Of a stretch of DNA of 64,000 bases, positions 47,310 through 56,538 are shown in pieces. The stretch covers positions 434,001 to 498,000 of the forward strand of contig NZ_CP011504.1 of NCBI RefSeq assembly GCF_001028665.1. Direction: 5' to 3'. The position numbers and the translations under genes were made by a program. The notes under the pieces are model-generated. The model saw nothing but the letters and a program-made list of their open reading frames with translations, was not told the DNA's origin and did not search any database. This stretch comes from Burkholderia pyrrocinia. Lineage in GTDB: Bacteria; Pseudomonadota; Gammaproteobacteria; Burkholderiales; Burkholderiaceae. How positions within the stretch are numbered: the first letter of the stretch is position 1; each line of letters opens with the position of its first letter.

Positions 47310-47708
47310 TCAGGCTTCGTCGTCGGGCACCGACAGCCCGAGATCCGCGATCACCTCGCGCGCGCTGCGGAATGCCTCGACCGCGGCCGGCGCGCCCGCG
47401 TACAGCGCGCTGTGCAGCAGCACCTCGCGGATCTCGACGAGGCTCGCGCCGTTGTTGAGCGCGCCGCGAATGTGACCCTTCAGTTCCGTGCTGCGGCCGA
47501 GCGCCGCCAGCATCGCGCACGTGCACAGGCTGCGCGTCTTCAGGTCGATCCCGCCTCGCTGCCACGTGCTGCCCCACGCGTGTTCGTTCAACCAGTTCTG
47601 CAACGGACGCGAAAATCCGTCGAGGTCGCGCATCGCGCGCTCGACGAACGCCTCACCCATCACGTCGATCCGCCGCGCCTTGCCGTGCTCCCTGTCCTGT
47701 TCGCTCAT
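47310..47708 (-). CDS. Carboxymuconolactone decarboxylase (CMD) family protein
   Basis: The 132-residue protein has the CMD helical fold: DLDGFSRPLQNWLNEHAWGSTWQRGGIDLKTRSLCTCAMLAALGR and ELKGHIRGALNNGASLVEIREVLLHSALYAGAPAAVEAF. It resembles PcaC (gamma-carboxymuconolactone decarboxylase) more than AhpD; the two cysteines SLCTC are spaced by one residue, not the AhpD CxxC. A decarboxylase or lactone-binding role is likely. It is convergent with the hydrolase gene and may belong to the same catabolic context. Confidence 0.82.
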   Translation of the reverse strand: MSEQDREHGKARRIDVMGEAFVERAMRDLDGFSRPLQNWLNEHAWGSTWQRGGIDLKTRSLCTCAMLAALGRSTELKGHIRGALNNGASLVEIREVLLHSALYAGAPAAVEAFRSAREVIADLGLSVPDDEA

Positions 47709-48067
47709 GTCCGTGTCCTGTGTGAAGTCGTGGCCGAGTCGGCATCGCCGGCAGCCGGGAGATTTCGCGCATGTTCACGGGTCCGCCGCGTTTCGTCAAA
47801 GATGCGGCCCTCGGTTCGCGGCCGTTCGCGTAACGGGCGGTCGAACGCTACGTAACATCCGGCCGCGCGTTACGGCGGCTTGCGGGAACATCGAAACCCC
47901 CACTCCCGAGCACCGCGCGTACCCGCCGCGCGAAACCGCCATTCCTCCGTTTAAATCGCGTTGATATTCCCGATTTCCGCAACAAAGCGCGACACCGTTT
48001 CGCGAACGCTGTCGTGGCGCGGAATTTGCAGTGGAGGCTTGGACACACTTCCAATGTCGAGGCCAAC
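47709..48067. other. Promoter region of the (TSG)n lipoprotein
   Basis: About 360 bp without a gene. The stretch 47935-48060 is AT-richer and carries the promoter of the + strand gene; no exact -10/-35 pair stands out. Confidence 0.4.
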
Positions 48068-50299
48068 ATGCACAATATCTTCAAGAAGACGACGGTAACG
48101 ATCGCCGTCTCGTCGCTGCTCGCGCTGTACGGTTGCGGCTCGGTCGATGGACCGACGACCCCGCCGTCGATCAAGCCGAGCACGTCGGGGGGCGGCGGGA
48201 CGTCGGGGACGTCGGGGACGTCCGGTACGTCGGGTGGCGGTTCGTCGGGGACGTCGGGTGGCGGTAGTTCGGGTACGTCGGGTACTACTTCCGGTACCTC
48301 GGGCACCTCCGGTACGTCGGGTACTTCCGGCACGTCGGGCACCTCCGGCACGTCGGGCACTTCCGGCACGTCGGGCACTTCCGGTACGTCGGGTACTTCC
48401 GGTACGTCGGGCACTTCCGGTACGTCGGGTACCTCCGGTACGTCGGGCACTTCCGGTACGTCGGGTACTTCCGGTACGTCGGGCACTTCCGGTACGTCGG
48501 GCACTTCCGGCACGTCGGGTACCTCCGGTACGTCGGGCACTTCCGGTACGTCGGGTACCTCCGGTACGTCGGGCACTTCCGGTACCTCAGGCACCTCAGG
48601 CACTTCCGGTACGTCCGGCACCTCCGGTACGTCGGGTACTTCCGGCACCTCGGGCACTTCCGGTACCTCGGGCACCTCCGGTACGTCGGGTACTTCCGGC
48701 ACCTCGGGCACTTCCGGTACCTCGGGCACCTCTGGTACCTCGGGCACTTCCGGCACGTCGGGCACCTCCGGTACCTCGGGTACTTCCGGCACGTCGGGCA
48801 CTTCCGGCACCTCGGGTACCTCCGGTACGTCGGGCACCTCCGGTACGTCGGGTACTTCCGGCACGTCGGGCACTTCCGGCACGTCGGGCACTTCCGGCAC
48901 GTCGGGTACTTCCGGTACGTCGGGTACTTCCGGTACCTCGGGCACCTCGGGTACCTCCGGCACCTCGGGCACCGGCGTCACCCCGCTCGGCAACGTCCTC
49001 CAGCAATCCGGCAACCTCGTGACGGCACTCGGCACGACGGTCGCGAACGGCGGCGCGCAGATCGGCGGCGTGCAGATCCCCGGCACGAACCCGACGACGG
49101 CCACCAGCGTCGGCAACGCGGTCACGAGCCTCGGCAACGGCGTGCAGTCGCTCGGCAACGGCGTCGCGGCCGGCCTCGGTTCGATCGGCGTGTCGCCGAA
49201 CCCGCTCGGCCCGACGCTCACGTCGACTACCGGCCTGCTGACCGGCGCCGGCGGCGCGGTCAACAACCTCGGCAACGCAGTGACGAGCCTCGGCACCGGT
49301 CCGCTGTCGCCGCTCGCGCCGGCGACGACCCTGGTCGGCAATCTCGTCAACACGGTCGGCAATGCGGTCAACTCGACCGCATCGGCGCTGAATACCGCGC
49401 TGAACAGCGCGCCGGTCCAGCAACTCGAGACGCAGCTCGGCAGCGTAATCAACCCGATCACGAACACGCTGACCGGCGGCGTCACGACGCCTGGCGCCAC
49501 GCAGACGCTCGGCGGCGCAACCATGCTCGGCGCCCCGCTCAGCGGACTGCTGAGCACGCTCGGCAGCGGCCTCGGCCTCGCCGGTTCGCAGATCGGCAGC
49601 GCGACCGGCAACCCGGTCGGCACGAGCGCCGGCAACAGCGTGTCCCAGCTCGGCAACACGGTGACGTCGGCCGGCGGCCTGCTGTCCAGCGGCAGCTCCA
49701 GCAGCGGCACCAACCCGCTCGCCCCGATTACCGGTCTGCTCGGTACGCTGACGGGCGGGCTCGGCGGCGGCAGCAGCTCGAGCGGTACGGGTGGTACCAG
49801 TGGTACCAGCGGCACGAGCGGCACCAGCGGCGGCCCGCTCGCGCCGATCACGGGCCTCCTCGGCACGGTGACGGGCGCGCTCGGCGGTCTCGGTTCGAGC
49901 AGCACGAGCGGGACCGGCGGCACGAGTGGCACCAGCGGCACCGGTGGCTCGGGCGTCGGCGGCCTGCTGGCGCCGGTCACCAACCTCGTCAACTCGCTGA
50001 CGCCGCTCGGCGCAAGCCTCACCGGTACGGTCACGACGCCGGGAGGCAACGTGACGGGCAACGTCGGCGGCCTGCTGACGAGCGGCCCGGTCGGCACGCT
50101 GACAGGCGCGCTGACGACGCCGGCCGGCTCGGCGGGCGCCAACGGTACGGTCAGCCCCGGCGGCGCAACCGGCACGGCGACGACGCCGGCCGGCCTGACC
50201 GGCAGCTCGAACGGCGCCGCCGCGGGCGGTGCAGGCAACCTGCTGTCGCCGGTGACGAACCTGCTCGGCGGACTGCTGGGCGGCGGCACCAAGAAGTAA
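48068..50299 (+). CDS. Collagen-like (Gly-Thr-Ser)n repeat lipoprotein
   Basis: The 743-residue protein has a lipoprotein signal peptide with lipobox LALYGC (Cys about residue 20) and a short linker. Then come 76 uninterrupted Thr-Ser-Gly triplets (about residues 74-301), followed by a Gly/Asn/Leu-rich region with many LGNxV-type repeats and two short further GTS tracts near the C-terminus. Glycine every third residue is the collagen pattern; similar Burkholderia proteins (Bucl group) carry GAS/GTS-type triplets. It is probably surface-anchored and may be O-glycosylated on its many Thr/Ser residues, with an adhesive or matrix role. The ATG at 48068 has GAGG upstream. Confidence 0.8.
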   Translation: MHNIFKKTTVTIAVSSLLALYGCGSVDGPTTPPSIKPSTSGGGGTSGTSGTSGTSGGGSSGTSGGGSSGTSGTTSGTSGTSGTSGTSGTSGTSGTSGTSGTSGTSGTSGTSGTSGTSGTSGTSGTSGTSGTSGTSGTSGTSGTSGTSGTSGTSGTSGTSGTSGTSGTSGTSGTSGTSGTSGTSGTSGTSGTSGTSGTSGTSGTSGTSGTSGTSGTSGTSGTSGTSGTSGTSGTSGTSGTSGTSGTSGTSGTSGTSGTSGTSGTSGTSGTSGTSGTSGTSGTSGTSGTSGTSGTSGTSGTSGTGVTPLGNVLQQSGNLVTALGTTVANGGAQIGGVQIPGTNPTTATSVGNAVTSLGNGVQSLGNGVAAGLGSIGVSPNPLGPTLTSTTGLLTGAGGAVNNLGNAVTSLGTGPLSPLAPATTLVGNLVNTVGNAVNSTASALNTALNSAPVQQLETQLGSVINPITNTLTGGVTTPGATQTLGGATMLGAPLSGLLSTLGSGLGLAGSQIGSATGNPVGTSAGNSVSQLGNTVTSAGGLLSSGSSSSGTNPLAPITGLLGTLTGGLGGGSSSSGTGGTSGTSGTSGTSGGPLAPITGLLGTVTGALGGLGSSSTSGTGGTSGTSGTGGSGVGGLLAPVTNLVNSLTPLGASLTGTVTTPGGNVTGNVGGLLTSGPVGTLTGALTTPAGSAGANGTVSPGGATGTATTPAGLTGSSNGAAAGGAGNLLSPVTNLLGGLLGGGTKK
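48287..48970 (+). repeat. 76 tandem 9-bp units encoding Thr-Ser-Gly
   Basis: The tract is 684 bp long and perfectly in phase. Serine codons largely alternate TCC and TCG, so the DNA has an 18-bp period although the protein period is three residues. Thr and Gly codons vary (ACG/ACC/ACT, GGT/GGC). Such a tract could expand or contract by slippage in 9- or 18-bp steps without losing frame. Confidence 0.9.
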
Positions 50300-50419
50300 C
50301 GCTTTACCTACCAGAACCACAGGCCAATGGCCGGGCACGCATCAATACAAAGCCCGGCCGACGGCCGGCGTCACCCGCCAAGCGGGGGCGCCGGCCCTCA
50401 TCCCGACGAGGATCCGATC

Positions 50420-51703
50420 ATGAATTCCACGCTCGACGGCGTCGCCGCGGTCCAGGACCGCCCGCCCCGTTCCGCCACGCCATTCCGCGCCGGCCTGCTC
50501 GGCATCACGGCCGGGCTCCTCGCGCTGTGGTTCACGCGCGACCAGCCGGCCCTCGACGCCGCGACGCGCGCGATCATCGCGAGCCTCGCGATCATCGGCA
50601 CGATCGCGCTGCACGAAATCCTCATCTCGCGCGTCTACCTGCGCCCGAGCGCGGGGCTGTCGCGCCAGGCCGTGCGGCCGCTCGGCCTTGCGCGCGTCGC
50701 GACGCGGCTCGGCGCGCTCACGTCGATCTACGCGGGCATCGGGATGCTGTACTGGCTGCTGCCCGAATACCACGGCGATTTCTATCTGCCGTTCTGGTCG
50801 CTGCTGCGCGCGCTCGCCCCGTACGTGATCGTCGCCGCGCCGTTCTATTTCATGTGGATGGACCGCCATCAGCGCGAAACCGACGACGCGTACCTGCTGT
50901 GGGGCCGCTTCCTGTTCCGCCGCGAGCGGCCCGCCAGCTGGCAGCCGGTGCGCGAGATGCTCGCCGGCTGGGGCGTGAAGACGTTCTTCCTGCCGCTGAT
51001 GACCGTCTACCTGTCGAAGGACGCCGATCACCTGACCGCGTCGCTCGCGCACGCGATGAATGCGCCGATGTCGCTCGCGACGTTCTCGTTCCTGTACGAC
51101 CTGTCGTTCACGATGGACCTGATGTTCGGCACCGTCGGCTACCTGTGCACGTTCCGCATCCTCGACAGTCACGTGCGCACGGTCGAGCCGACGGCGCTCG
51201 GCTGGGGCGCCGCGCTGATCTGCTATCAACCGTTCTGGTCGCTGATCTCGAGCCACTACATCCGCTACGAAGGCTCGCTGTTCTGGGACAACTGGCTGCT
51301 GTCCGCGCCGACGCTGCGCGTGATCTGGGGCGCCGTGATCATCCTGCTGCTGATGACCTACGCGCTGTCGACGATCTCGTTCGGGCTGCGCTTCTCGAAC
51401 CTCACCAACCGCGGAATCATCACGTCGGGCCCGTACCGCTTCACGAAGCATCCGGCGTATATCGCGAAGAACCTGTCGTACTGGATGGTGTCGGTACCGT
51501 TCGTCGAGCCGCTCGGCTGGCAGATCGGGCTCATGCACTGCGCTGCGCTCGTCGCGGTCAACCTGATCTATTACCTGCGCGCGAAGACGGAAGAACGCCA
51601 CCTGATGCGCGACCCCGACTATCGTGCGTACGCCGAATGGATTGCGCAGCACGGGTTGTTTGCGAGGATCAGGCAGGCGTTCGGGGTGCAGCAGCCGGCG
51701 TGA
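50420..51703 (+). CDS. ICMT-like (isoprenylcysteine carboxyl methyltransferase family) membrane protein
   Basis: The 427-residue protein has about ten hydrophobic segments. Its C-terminal part contains the methyltransferase-type motif SGPYRFTKHPAYIAKNLSYWM and RAKTEERHLMRDPDYRAYAEWI, which define the ICMT/PEMT-like SAM-dependent membrane methyltransferase fold. The N-terminal 250 residues are an extra membrane domain not found in the small family members. The substrate is unknown. It follows the (TSG)n lipoprotein gene by 120 bp in the same direction and has GAGGA upstream of the start. Confidence 0.75.
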   Translation: MNSTLDGVAAVQDRPPRSATPFRAGLLGITAGLLALWFTRDQPALDAATRAIIASLAIIGTIALHEILISRVYLRPSAGLSRQAVRPLGLARVATRLGALTSIYAGIGMLYWLLPEYHGDFYLPFWSLLRALAPYVIVAAPFYFMWMDRHQRETDDAYLLWGRFLFRRERPASWQPVREMLAGWGVKTFFLPLMTVYLSKDADHLTASLAHAMNAPMSLATFSFLYDLSFTMDLMFGTVGYLCTFRILDSHVRTVEPTALGWGAALICYQPFWSLISSHYIRYEGSLFWDNWLLSAPTLRVIWGAVIILLLMTYALSTISFGLRFSNLTNRGIITSGPYRFTKHPAYIAKNLSYWMVSVPFVEPLGWQIGLMHCAALVAVNLIYYLRAKTEERHLMRDPDYRAYAEWIAQHGLFARIRQAFGVQQPA

Positions 51704-52175
51704 CGGCGTGACCGGAGGACGGCGGCCGGGGCGGCGATGCATGCCGCGCCTGCCGTCGCACGGACATCGACGTTTCGCCGGTTCCGGGCATACAAAGACA
51801 ATCGCCACGCACTTTCCCCATCGCGTTGCGATCCCGGTTCACACGCATCGGTCGACACGGCGACACGCAACCCCTTGCGGCCAATTGTCGCGAAACGCCG
51901 CGATTCCCCGCTTTTCGTCGCTTTTCTCCGCCAGTCCGATTGCCCGCCCCCGGCACCTCGCGTATGGTGCTGGCCGTCCGCGCACGATCCGTCGCCCGGA
52001 CACCCGACCGTCGTCCCGCACGACGGCCGTGCGGGCCATGCCCGCCGCTCACCGTCTCCGCGATGCCGCCCGCCGGCACCGTGCATTCCGAGTCGCTCTG
52101 AGAAATCTCGTTATTGATGGCTGGGAGGAAAGGAGCGTCGTCGACAAACGGCATCCCAACGCTAGAATGGCCTGC
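51704..52175. other. Region between the ICMT-like gene and tnpB
   Basis: About 470 bp without a convincing gene. The last 70 bp before tnpB (from about 52105, TCGTTATTGATGG...) change in composition and probably contain the left end of the IS. No clear transposon end hairpin was identified. Confidence 0.4.
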
Positions 52176-53261
52176 ATGATTCTTGTCTACCGCTACCGAG
52201 TGAAGTCGCTCAACGGACTGCTTAACAAACAGAGCCGTGCGGTGAACTATGTCTGGAACTTTTGCAACGACACGCAGAAACACGCGCTCAAGTGGAACAA
52301 GAAGTGGCCGACGGGTTTCGATCTGAACAGGCTGACGACAGGCAGCAGCAAGGAACTCAGCATCCATTCGGGCACGGTCAACGCAACGTGTGAGCAGTAC
52401 GCGAAGTCGCGCAGCCAGCACCGACGCCCTTACCTGCGCTATCGCGGCAGGAAATCGCTTGGCTGGGTGCCGTTGAAGGGGCGCGATCTGAAGCGCGAGG
52501 GGGATGCGTTTCGCTTTGCGGGCAACACTTTTCGCGTGTTCAGCAGCCGCCCGCTTCCCGAAGGAAAGATCAAGGACGGAACCAATTTTGCGCAGGATGC
52601 ACGCGGCAACTGGTTCCTCAATATCGTGATCGAGATGCCCGATGTTCCAGCGCGCCCGATCCGTTCCGGCGTCGGTATCGATCTCGGTCTGAAAGACTTC
52701 GCCACACTTTCGACCGGCGAGAAAGTGCCCAACGACCGATTCAGCCAGCGCGCGGCCGAAAAGCTGGCGAAAGCCCAACGGGCGCGAAAGCACAAGCGCC
52801 ATATCGCGAAACTGCATGCGAAGGTGGCGAATGCCCGCGCCGATTTCCAGCACAAGCTCGCGCTCGCCCTGGTGCGGCGCTTCGACTACATCGCGGTCGG
52901 CAACGTGTCGGCCGTCGGTCTCGCCAAAACCAGGATGGCGAAAAGCGTCAACGACGTATCCTGGTCGTCCTTCCGATACAGGCTTCGCTACAAGGCGATA
53001 GCGCACGGGGTCACGTTCGAGGAAGTGGACGAATACGGTTCTACCCAGTCCTGTTCGGCGTGCGGGTCGAAAGACAGCACGACGCGGCCGAAAGGTATCG
53101 CGGGACTGCGAATAAGAGAGTGGGCCTGCGGTGGCTGCGGTGTCGTGCATGATCGAGATACCAACGCTGCGTTGAACATTCTCCGATGCGGACGTGCATC
53201 GCCAGTAGTGGGAATCGGCCGCCTTTGGGCGGATGAAGACATCAAGAGGAAAGAGACGTGA
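52176..53261 (+). mobile_element. tnpB: IS200/IS605-family TnpB (RNA-guided nuclease), no TnpA
   Basis: The 361-residue protein starts MILVYRYRVKSL and is a TnpB with an N-terminal recognition part (NYVWNFCNDTQKHALKW; HRRPYLRYRGRKSLGWVPLKG), RuvC-I Asp in GIDLGLKDFATLS, a zinc finger (CSACGSKD...WACGGCG) and RuvC-III Asp in HDRDTNAALNIL. Where most TnpBs have the RuvC-II glutamate (VVVEDL), this one reads IAVGNVS; a nearby FEEVDEYGSTQ may supply it. TnpB makes guide-directed cuts using a right-end RNA that helps keep the element. No tnpA is next to it, so movement would need a partner in trans. The ATG at 52167 is an alternative start. Confidence 0.88.
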
Positions 53262-53344
53262 TCTACAAAGTCCTGATCCTGTTCGCACTCTGCATCGCGG
53301 GCCTCGCCGCGATCGCCGCCGGTTTCCAGCACATCCCCAGCTGA
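53258..53344 (+). CDS. 28-residue small membrane peptide overlapping the tnpB stop
   Basis: GTG at 53258 opens MIYKVLILFALCIAGLAAIAAGFQHIPS, one hydrophobic helix with a polar tail. Its start overlaps the tnpB stop (GTGA) and has AGAGGAAAGAG upstream. It ends 3 bp before a strong terminator hairpin, so it looks like a real short gene whose 5' region was replaced by the IS, or part of the element's right end. Confidence 0.45.
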   Translation: MIYKVLILFALCIAGLAAIAAGFQHIPS

Positions 53345-53347
53345 TTC

Positions 53348-53383
53348 GCGGCCCCGGCTCGCTTTGCCGAGCCCGGGGGCCGC
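53348..53383 (+). terminator. Hairpin after the small peptide
   Basis: GCGGCCCCGGCTCG pairs with CGAGCCCGGGGGCCGC (one bulge each side), followed by a pyrimidine-rich run with several T. It probably ends the small-peptide/tnpB transcript. Confidence 0.6.
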
Positions 53384-53450
53384 ACCCATTCCTTTTCCCT
53401 TTTTGCGATGAACCTCTTTCTCGAACCGCCCGGGACGGGCGACCTTTGCC

Positions 53451-54086
53451 ATGCGCATCGACGTACAGCATTCCCAGCACGACATCGACGATGAACTCGA
53501 CACGCTCTACGCACGCCTCCACCAGCCGGGCCATCGCCTGCACGGCCTGCCGGCCGTCGCGCTCGGCCGCTCGGGCCTGATCGTCCGCCACCGCGAAGCG
53601 GACGGCGAATACTTCCTGTATGTCGAAGATCCGGCCGCGCGCCAGCTCGCCGGCTACACGGTGTTCAACCGCCTTCCCGAAATCCCGCGCCGCGCCGATC
53701 GCTACCTGCGCGCGCCGCATACGCGGCTGCGCGGCTCGGCGCAACGCAAGGGCCTTGCGACGACGCTGTATCGCTGGGGGCTCGACGCGGGGCTGTGCCT
53801 GATCAGCGGCGCGCGCCAGTCGGTCGGCGCCGCGCAGTTGTGGACGGCGCTCGCGCACGATTACCGGCATGGCTTCGTCGATGTCGAAGGCCGCGCGCTG
53901 CGTTATCTCGGCGACACCGTTCCGGACGACGTGCACGGCGCGCTGCATACGCGGCGGCTGTTGCTCGGCAACGGGTGGGCGATGACGGAATTCGCGCGGG
54001 CGGCCGGGATGAGCGACGCCGAACCGGTTCGCTGCGATTCCGCGACAATTCTCAACGGAGCAGCGCAGGCCGCGTCACGCGCGTAG
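53451..54086 (+). CDS. GNAT-like acetyltransferase-fold protein
   Basis: The 211-residue protein has an N-terminal strand-rich half and the segment RLRGSAQRKGLATTLYRWGLDAGLCLISGARQSVGAAQLWTALAHDY, which resembles the acetyl-CoA-binding motif (RxxGxA) and following helix of GNAT N-acetyltransferases. The acceptor is unknown. It stands between the IS and the FMN reductase, in the same direction, with about 100 bp on each side. The fold assignment is tentative. Confidence 0.6.
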   Translation: MRIDVQHSQHDIDDELDTLYARLHQPGHRLHGLPAVALGRSGLIVRHREADGEYFLYVEDPAARQLAGYTVFNRLPEIPRRADRYLRAPHTRLRGSAQRKGLATTLYRWGLDAGLCLISGARQSVGAAQLWTALAHDYRHGFVDVEGRALRYLGDTVPDDVHGALHTRRLLLGNGWAMTEFARAAGMSDAEPVRCDSATILNGAAQAASRA

Positions 54087-54183
54087 CGTCGGCGACACGC
54101 GCCACGCCGCCCGAACGCCGATGCGATAATCCGTCCGGTCTGCGCGACGCGACAGCGCATCACGCCAACCGAAACGCTCATCG

Positions 54184-54756
54184 ATGACCACCGATCCCCG
54201 AACCGACACCGACCGCCGCATCGACATCGTCGCCCTGTGCGGCAGCCTCCGGTCGCAGTCGTACAACGCCGCGCTGCTCGATGCAGCCGCGCTCGTCGCG
54301 CCGCGCGGCATGCGCATCGCGCGCTTCGATCGCCTCGGCGAATTCCCGCTGTTCAACCCCGATACCGAACACCCGTCGCCCGCCGCCGTGCGCGACCTGA
54401 TCGATCGCCTGAACGCGGCCGACGGCGTGCTGATCGCGAGCCCGGAATACGCGCACGGCGTGACCGGCGTGATCAAGAACGCGCTGGACTGGGTCGTCGG
54501 ATGCGAAGCGTTCGTCTACAAGCCGGTCGCGGTGCTGAATGCGTCGCCGCGTGCGACGCATGCGGACGCGGCTTTGCGGGAAACGCTGTCGGTGATGTCC
54601 GCACGCATCGTCGAGCGTGCGTCGATCACGCTGCCGATCCTCGGCAGCCAGCTCGATGCGGCGGGCATTGCTGCGCATCCGCCGTTCGCGTCGGCGCTTG
54701 TCGATGCGTTGCACGCGCTCGGCGCGGCGATTGCCGAAGGTGCGCCGCCGCGCTGA
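54184..54756 (+). CDS. NADPH-dependent FMN reductase
   Basis: The 190-residue protein has the FMN-reductase flavodoxin-like fold: phosphate-binding loop ALCGSLRSQSYNAALL (about 17-32) and the family motif LIASPEYAHGVTGVIKNALDWV (about 83-104). Members reduce flavins, quinones, azo dyes or chromate with NAD(P)H. It is a single cytoplasmic enzyme with no operon partner close by. Confidence 0.9.
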   Translation: MTTDPRTDTDRRIDIVALCGSLRSQSYNAALLDAAALVAPRGMRIARFDRLGEFPLFNPDTEHPSPAAVRDLIDRLNAADGVLIASPEYAHGVTGVIKNALDWVVGCEAFVYKPVAVLNASPRATHADAALRETLSVMSARIVERASITLPILGSQLDAAGIAAHPPFASALVDALHALGAAIAEGAPPR

Positions 54757-54835
54757 CGCTGCGCATCGGGAAACGCATCGCAGTCCCGATGAATCGGACA
54801 TTGCGCCCGTCGACAGGCGCAATGTCCTGCCACGA

Positions 54836-55141
54836 TCATCGTCCGCGATAGATCGGCCTGTCGGCGGCGATCGAGCCCGATTCGCTCGTGGCCGGTGCGG
54901 CCATCCCGTATCCGCTGGTATCGGCCGTCGACGTCCCGGTCGAGCCGATCTTCGTCAGCGCCTCCGCCAGTCGCGCCGGATAGTGCGGGTCTTCGCCGGT
55001 CTGACGGTAGCCGGCCGCGTGCAGTGCGGCCAGTTCGGCCGTGACCTCGGCGCGCGTCACGGTGGACTGCGGCGCGGCCCATGCGGAAACGGAAGCGGTC
55101 GCGGCAACCGTCGCGAGAACATACAGAGCAAGCTTGTTCAT
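54836..55141 (-). CDS. DUF4148-like exported protein
   Basis: The 101-residue protein has a signal peptide (MNKLALYVLATVAATASVSAWA) and the DUF4148-type core TRAEVTAELAALHAAGYRQTGEDPHYPARLAEALTKI. It is the third member of this group in the window. Periplasmic, function unknown. The start has GGAGAG upstream and lies opposite the DM13-protein promoter. Confidence 0.78.
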   Translation of the reverse strand: MNKLALYVLATVAATASVSAWAAPQSTVTRAEVTAELAALHAAGYRQTGEDPHYPARLAEALTKIGSTGTSTADTSGYGMAAPATSESGSIAADRPIYRGR

Positions 55142-55391
55142 GTGAACTCTCCTTGGCATCGACGACGTTGTCGATGGAGAGTGAGTCGATCCGCGAGCGC
55201 AAAAATGACACCCGCCGACGAAATTTATTCGACGCCGTGTCGCGATGCCGTACCGAACCACGGCCAGGCGTCGCGCCCGATGTGAACGGCATGTTCAGAT
55301 GAAAACCGACCGGCTGTCAGATTTCGCCGGCTCGCGCGACTACACGCATGTGGCCATGCGCCACCGCCTGTTCTCGCTCAAAGGGGCCGCC

Positions 55392-55895
55392 ATGAAAACC
55401 AGAATCTGGATACTGATCGCGTCGCATCTCGCGACGGGTCTCGTTGCATTCGCCGCGGGCATCTACGTGCTGCCGATCCTGACCGCATCGGAGGGCGCTA
55501 GCGCCGTCGAACTGCAAGTGGCCACGGAAAATGCACGCCACACCGGTCGCTTCGAACGCAATCTGCCGGGAAGCGATCCGCTGCACTGGGCGGACGGCAA
55601 GCTGACGATCACCGATTCGTCGCTCACGTTCGAAGGCGACGTCGCACCGGGGCCCGACTACAAGATCTATCTCGTTCCGGAATTCGTCGACACCCAGGCG
55701 TCGTTCCTCGCGATCAAGGCGCGTGCCGCGCGCGTGGGCGACCTGAAGACATTCGGCAATTTCGTCGTGCCGCTTCCCGCCGACGTGAATCCCGCGCAGT
55801 ACACGTCGGTCGTGATCTGGTGCGAACGCTTTTCGAAATTCATCAGCGCGGCCCGGTATCAACATGCGGCGACATCGGGCCAGTTATCGATGTAA
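55392..55895 (+). CDS. DM13-domain exported protein
   Basis: The 167-residue protein has an N-terminal membrane/signal segment (RIWILIASHLATGLVAFAAGIYVLP) and a DM13-type domain: GRFERNLPGSDPLHWADGKLTITDSSLTFEGDVAPGPDYKIYLVPEFV...LKTFGNFVVPLPADVNPAQYTSVVIWCERFSKFISAARY. DM13 domains are proposed electron-transfer modules with a conserved Cys (VIWCERF). It is anchored facing the periplasm. The ATG at 55392 was chosen for the hydrophobic N-terminus. Confidence 0.8.
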   Translation: MKTRIWILIASHLATGLVAFAAGIYVLPILTASEGASAVELQVATENARHTGRFERNLPGSDPLHWADGKLTITDSSLTFEGDVAPGPDYKIYLVPEFVDTQASFLAIKARAARVGDLKTFGNFVVPLPADVNPAQYTSVVIWCERFSKFISAARYQHAATSGQLSM

Positions 55896-55920
55896 CCGGC
55901 CAACGCTGCAACGGAGCACG

Positions 55921-56538
55921 CTACCGGCTCTTGCTCCGCGTCCCCTTCTTCACCGTCTTCACACGCGGCGCTTCCTTCTCGGGCTGCGCGCCGCCGCCGG
56001 TGAGATCCTCGAGCCACGCAAGTGCATCGACGTACGACATGAACTGCTGCAGATATTCCGGCGACAGCTCGCGCATCGTCGACAGCGACCGGTGCACGAG
56101 GCTGTTCGAATTGAGCGGCCCCGCATTGCGCGGCACCTGATCGAGCGACTGGCGATACTGCTGCTCCGTGCGGACTTTCGACCACATCGTGCGGAAGTAG
56201 TCGACCAGCTCGGGATCGAGCCCGCGCCGGTCGGCCTGCGCATCGCGCGCAAGCCGTTCGACGAGTTCCGCAATCGTGCCGCGCACGGGCGCACCTGCCG
56301 CGGCTTCCGCATTGTCGTGCGCGGCCTTCGCTTCATCGGCCCGCGCAACGACCTCCGCAAAGCCTTCGATCAACGCTGCCAGCCGCGCGTCGAGCAATTC
56401 GCGCGCGCTGCCATCGAGCACGGCCGCGCGCCGTTCGAGCGCGTCGATCCGGTGAAAGCGCACGGGATCGAGCCGGTCCACGCCCTGCTCGCGCCATGCG
56501 TCGAGCGTCGCGCGGGCGGGCGTCGCGTGTTCCGTCAC
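55921..56538 (-). CDS. DUF2894 protein of the MotAB-like operon
   Basis: The 205-residue protein has the DUF2894 start LDAWREQGVDRLDPVRFHRIDALERRAAVLDG, a helical middle, and a Lys/Arg-rich tail (KTVKKGTRSKSR). It has no signal peptide or membrane helix, so it is cytoplasmic. Its start overlaps the OmpA/MotB-like gene by 4 bp (ATGA). It is the last gene of a DUF3348-DUF802-OmpA-DUF2894 unit and presumably works with the motor-like complex, perhaps as an output or regulatory subunit. Function unknown. Confidence 0.75.
   Translation of the reverse strand: MTEHATPARATLDAWREQGVDRLDPVRFHRIDALERRAAVLDGSARELLDARLAALIEGFAEVVARADEAKAAHDNAEAAAGAPVRGTIAELVERLARDAQADRRGLDPELVDYFRTMWSKVRTEQQYRQSLDQVPRNAGPLNSNSLVHRSLSTMRELSPEYLQQFMSYVDALAWLEDLTGGGAQPEKEAPRVKTVKKGTRSKSR

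Noticed and set aside
47848..50292. 814-codon open frame antisense to the (TSG)n gene, rich in Pro-Glu-Val/Pro-Asp-Val
   Set aside because: It is the mirror of the Thr-Ser-Gly repeat: the same codons read backwards lack stops. The sense frame has a lipoprotein signal and a ribosome binding site.
52105..53345. Complete IS605 element
   Set aside because: There is no tnpA, and I could not define left and right end hairpins, so only tnpB is annotated.
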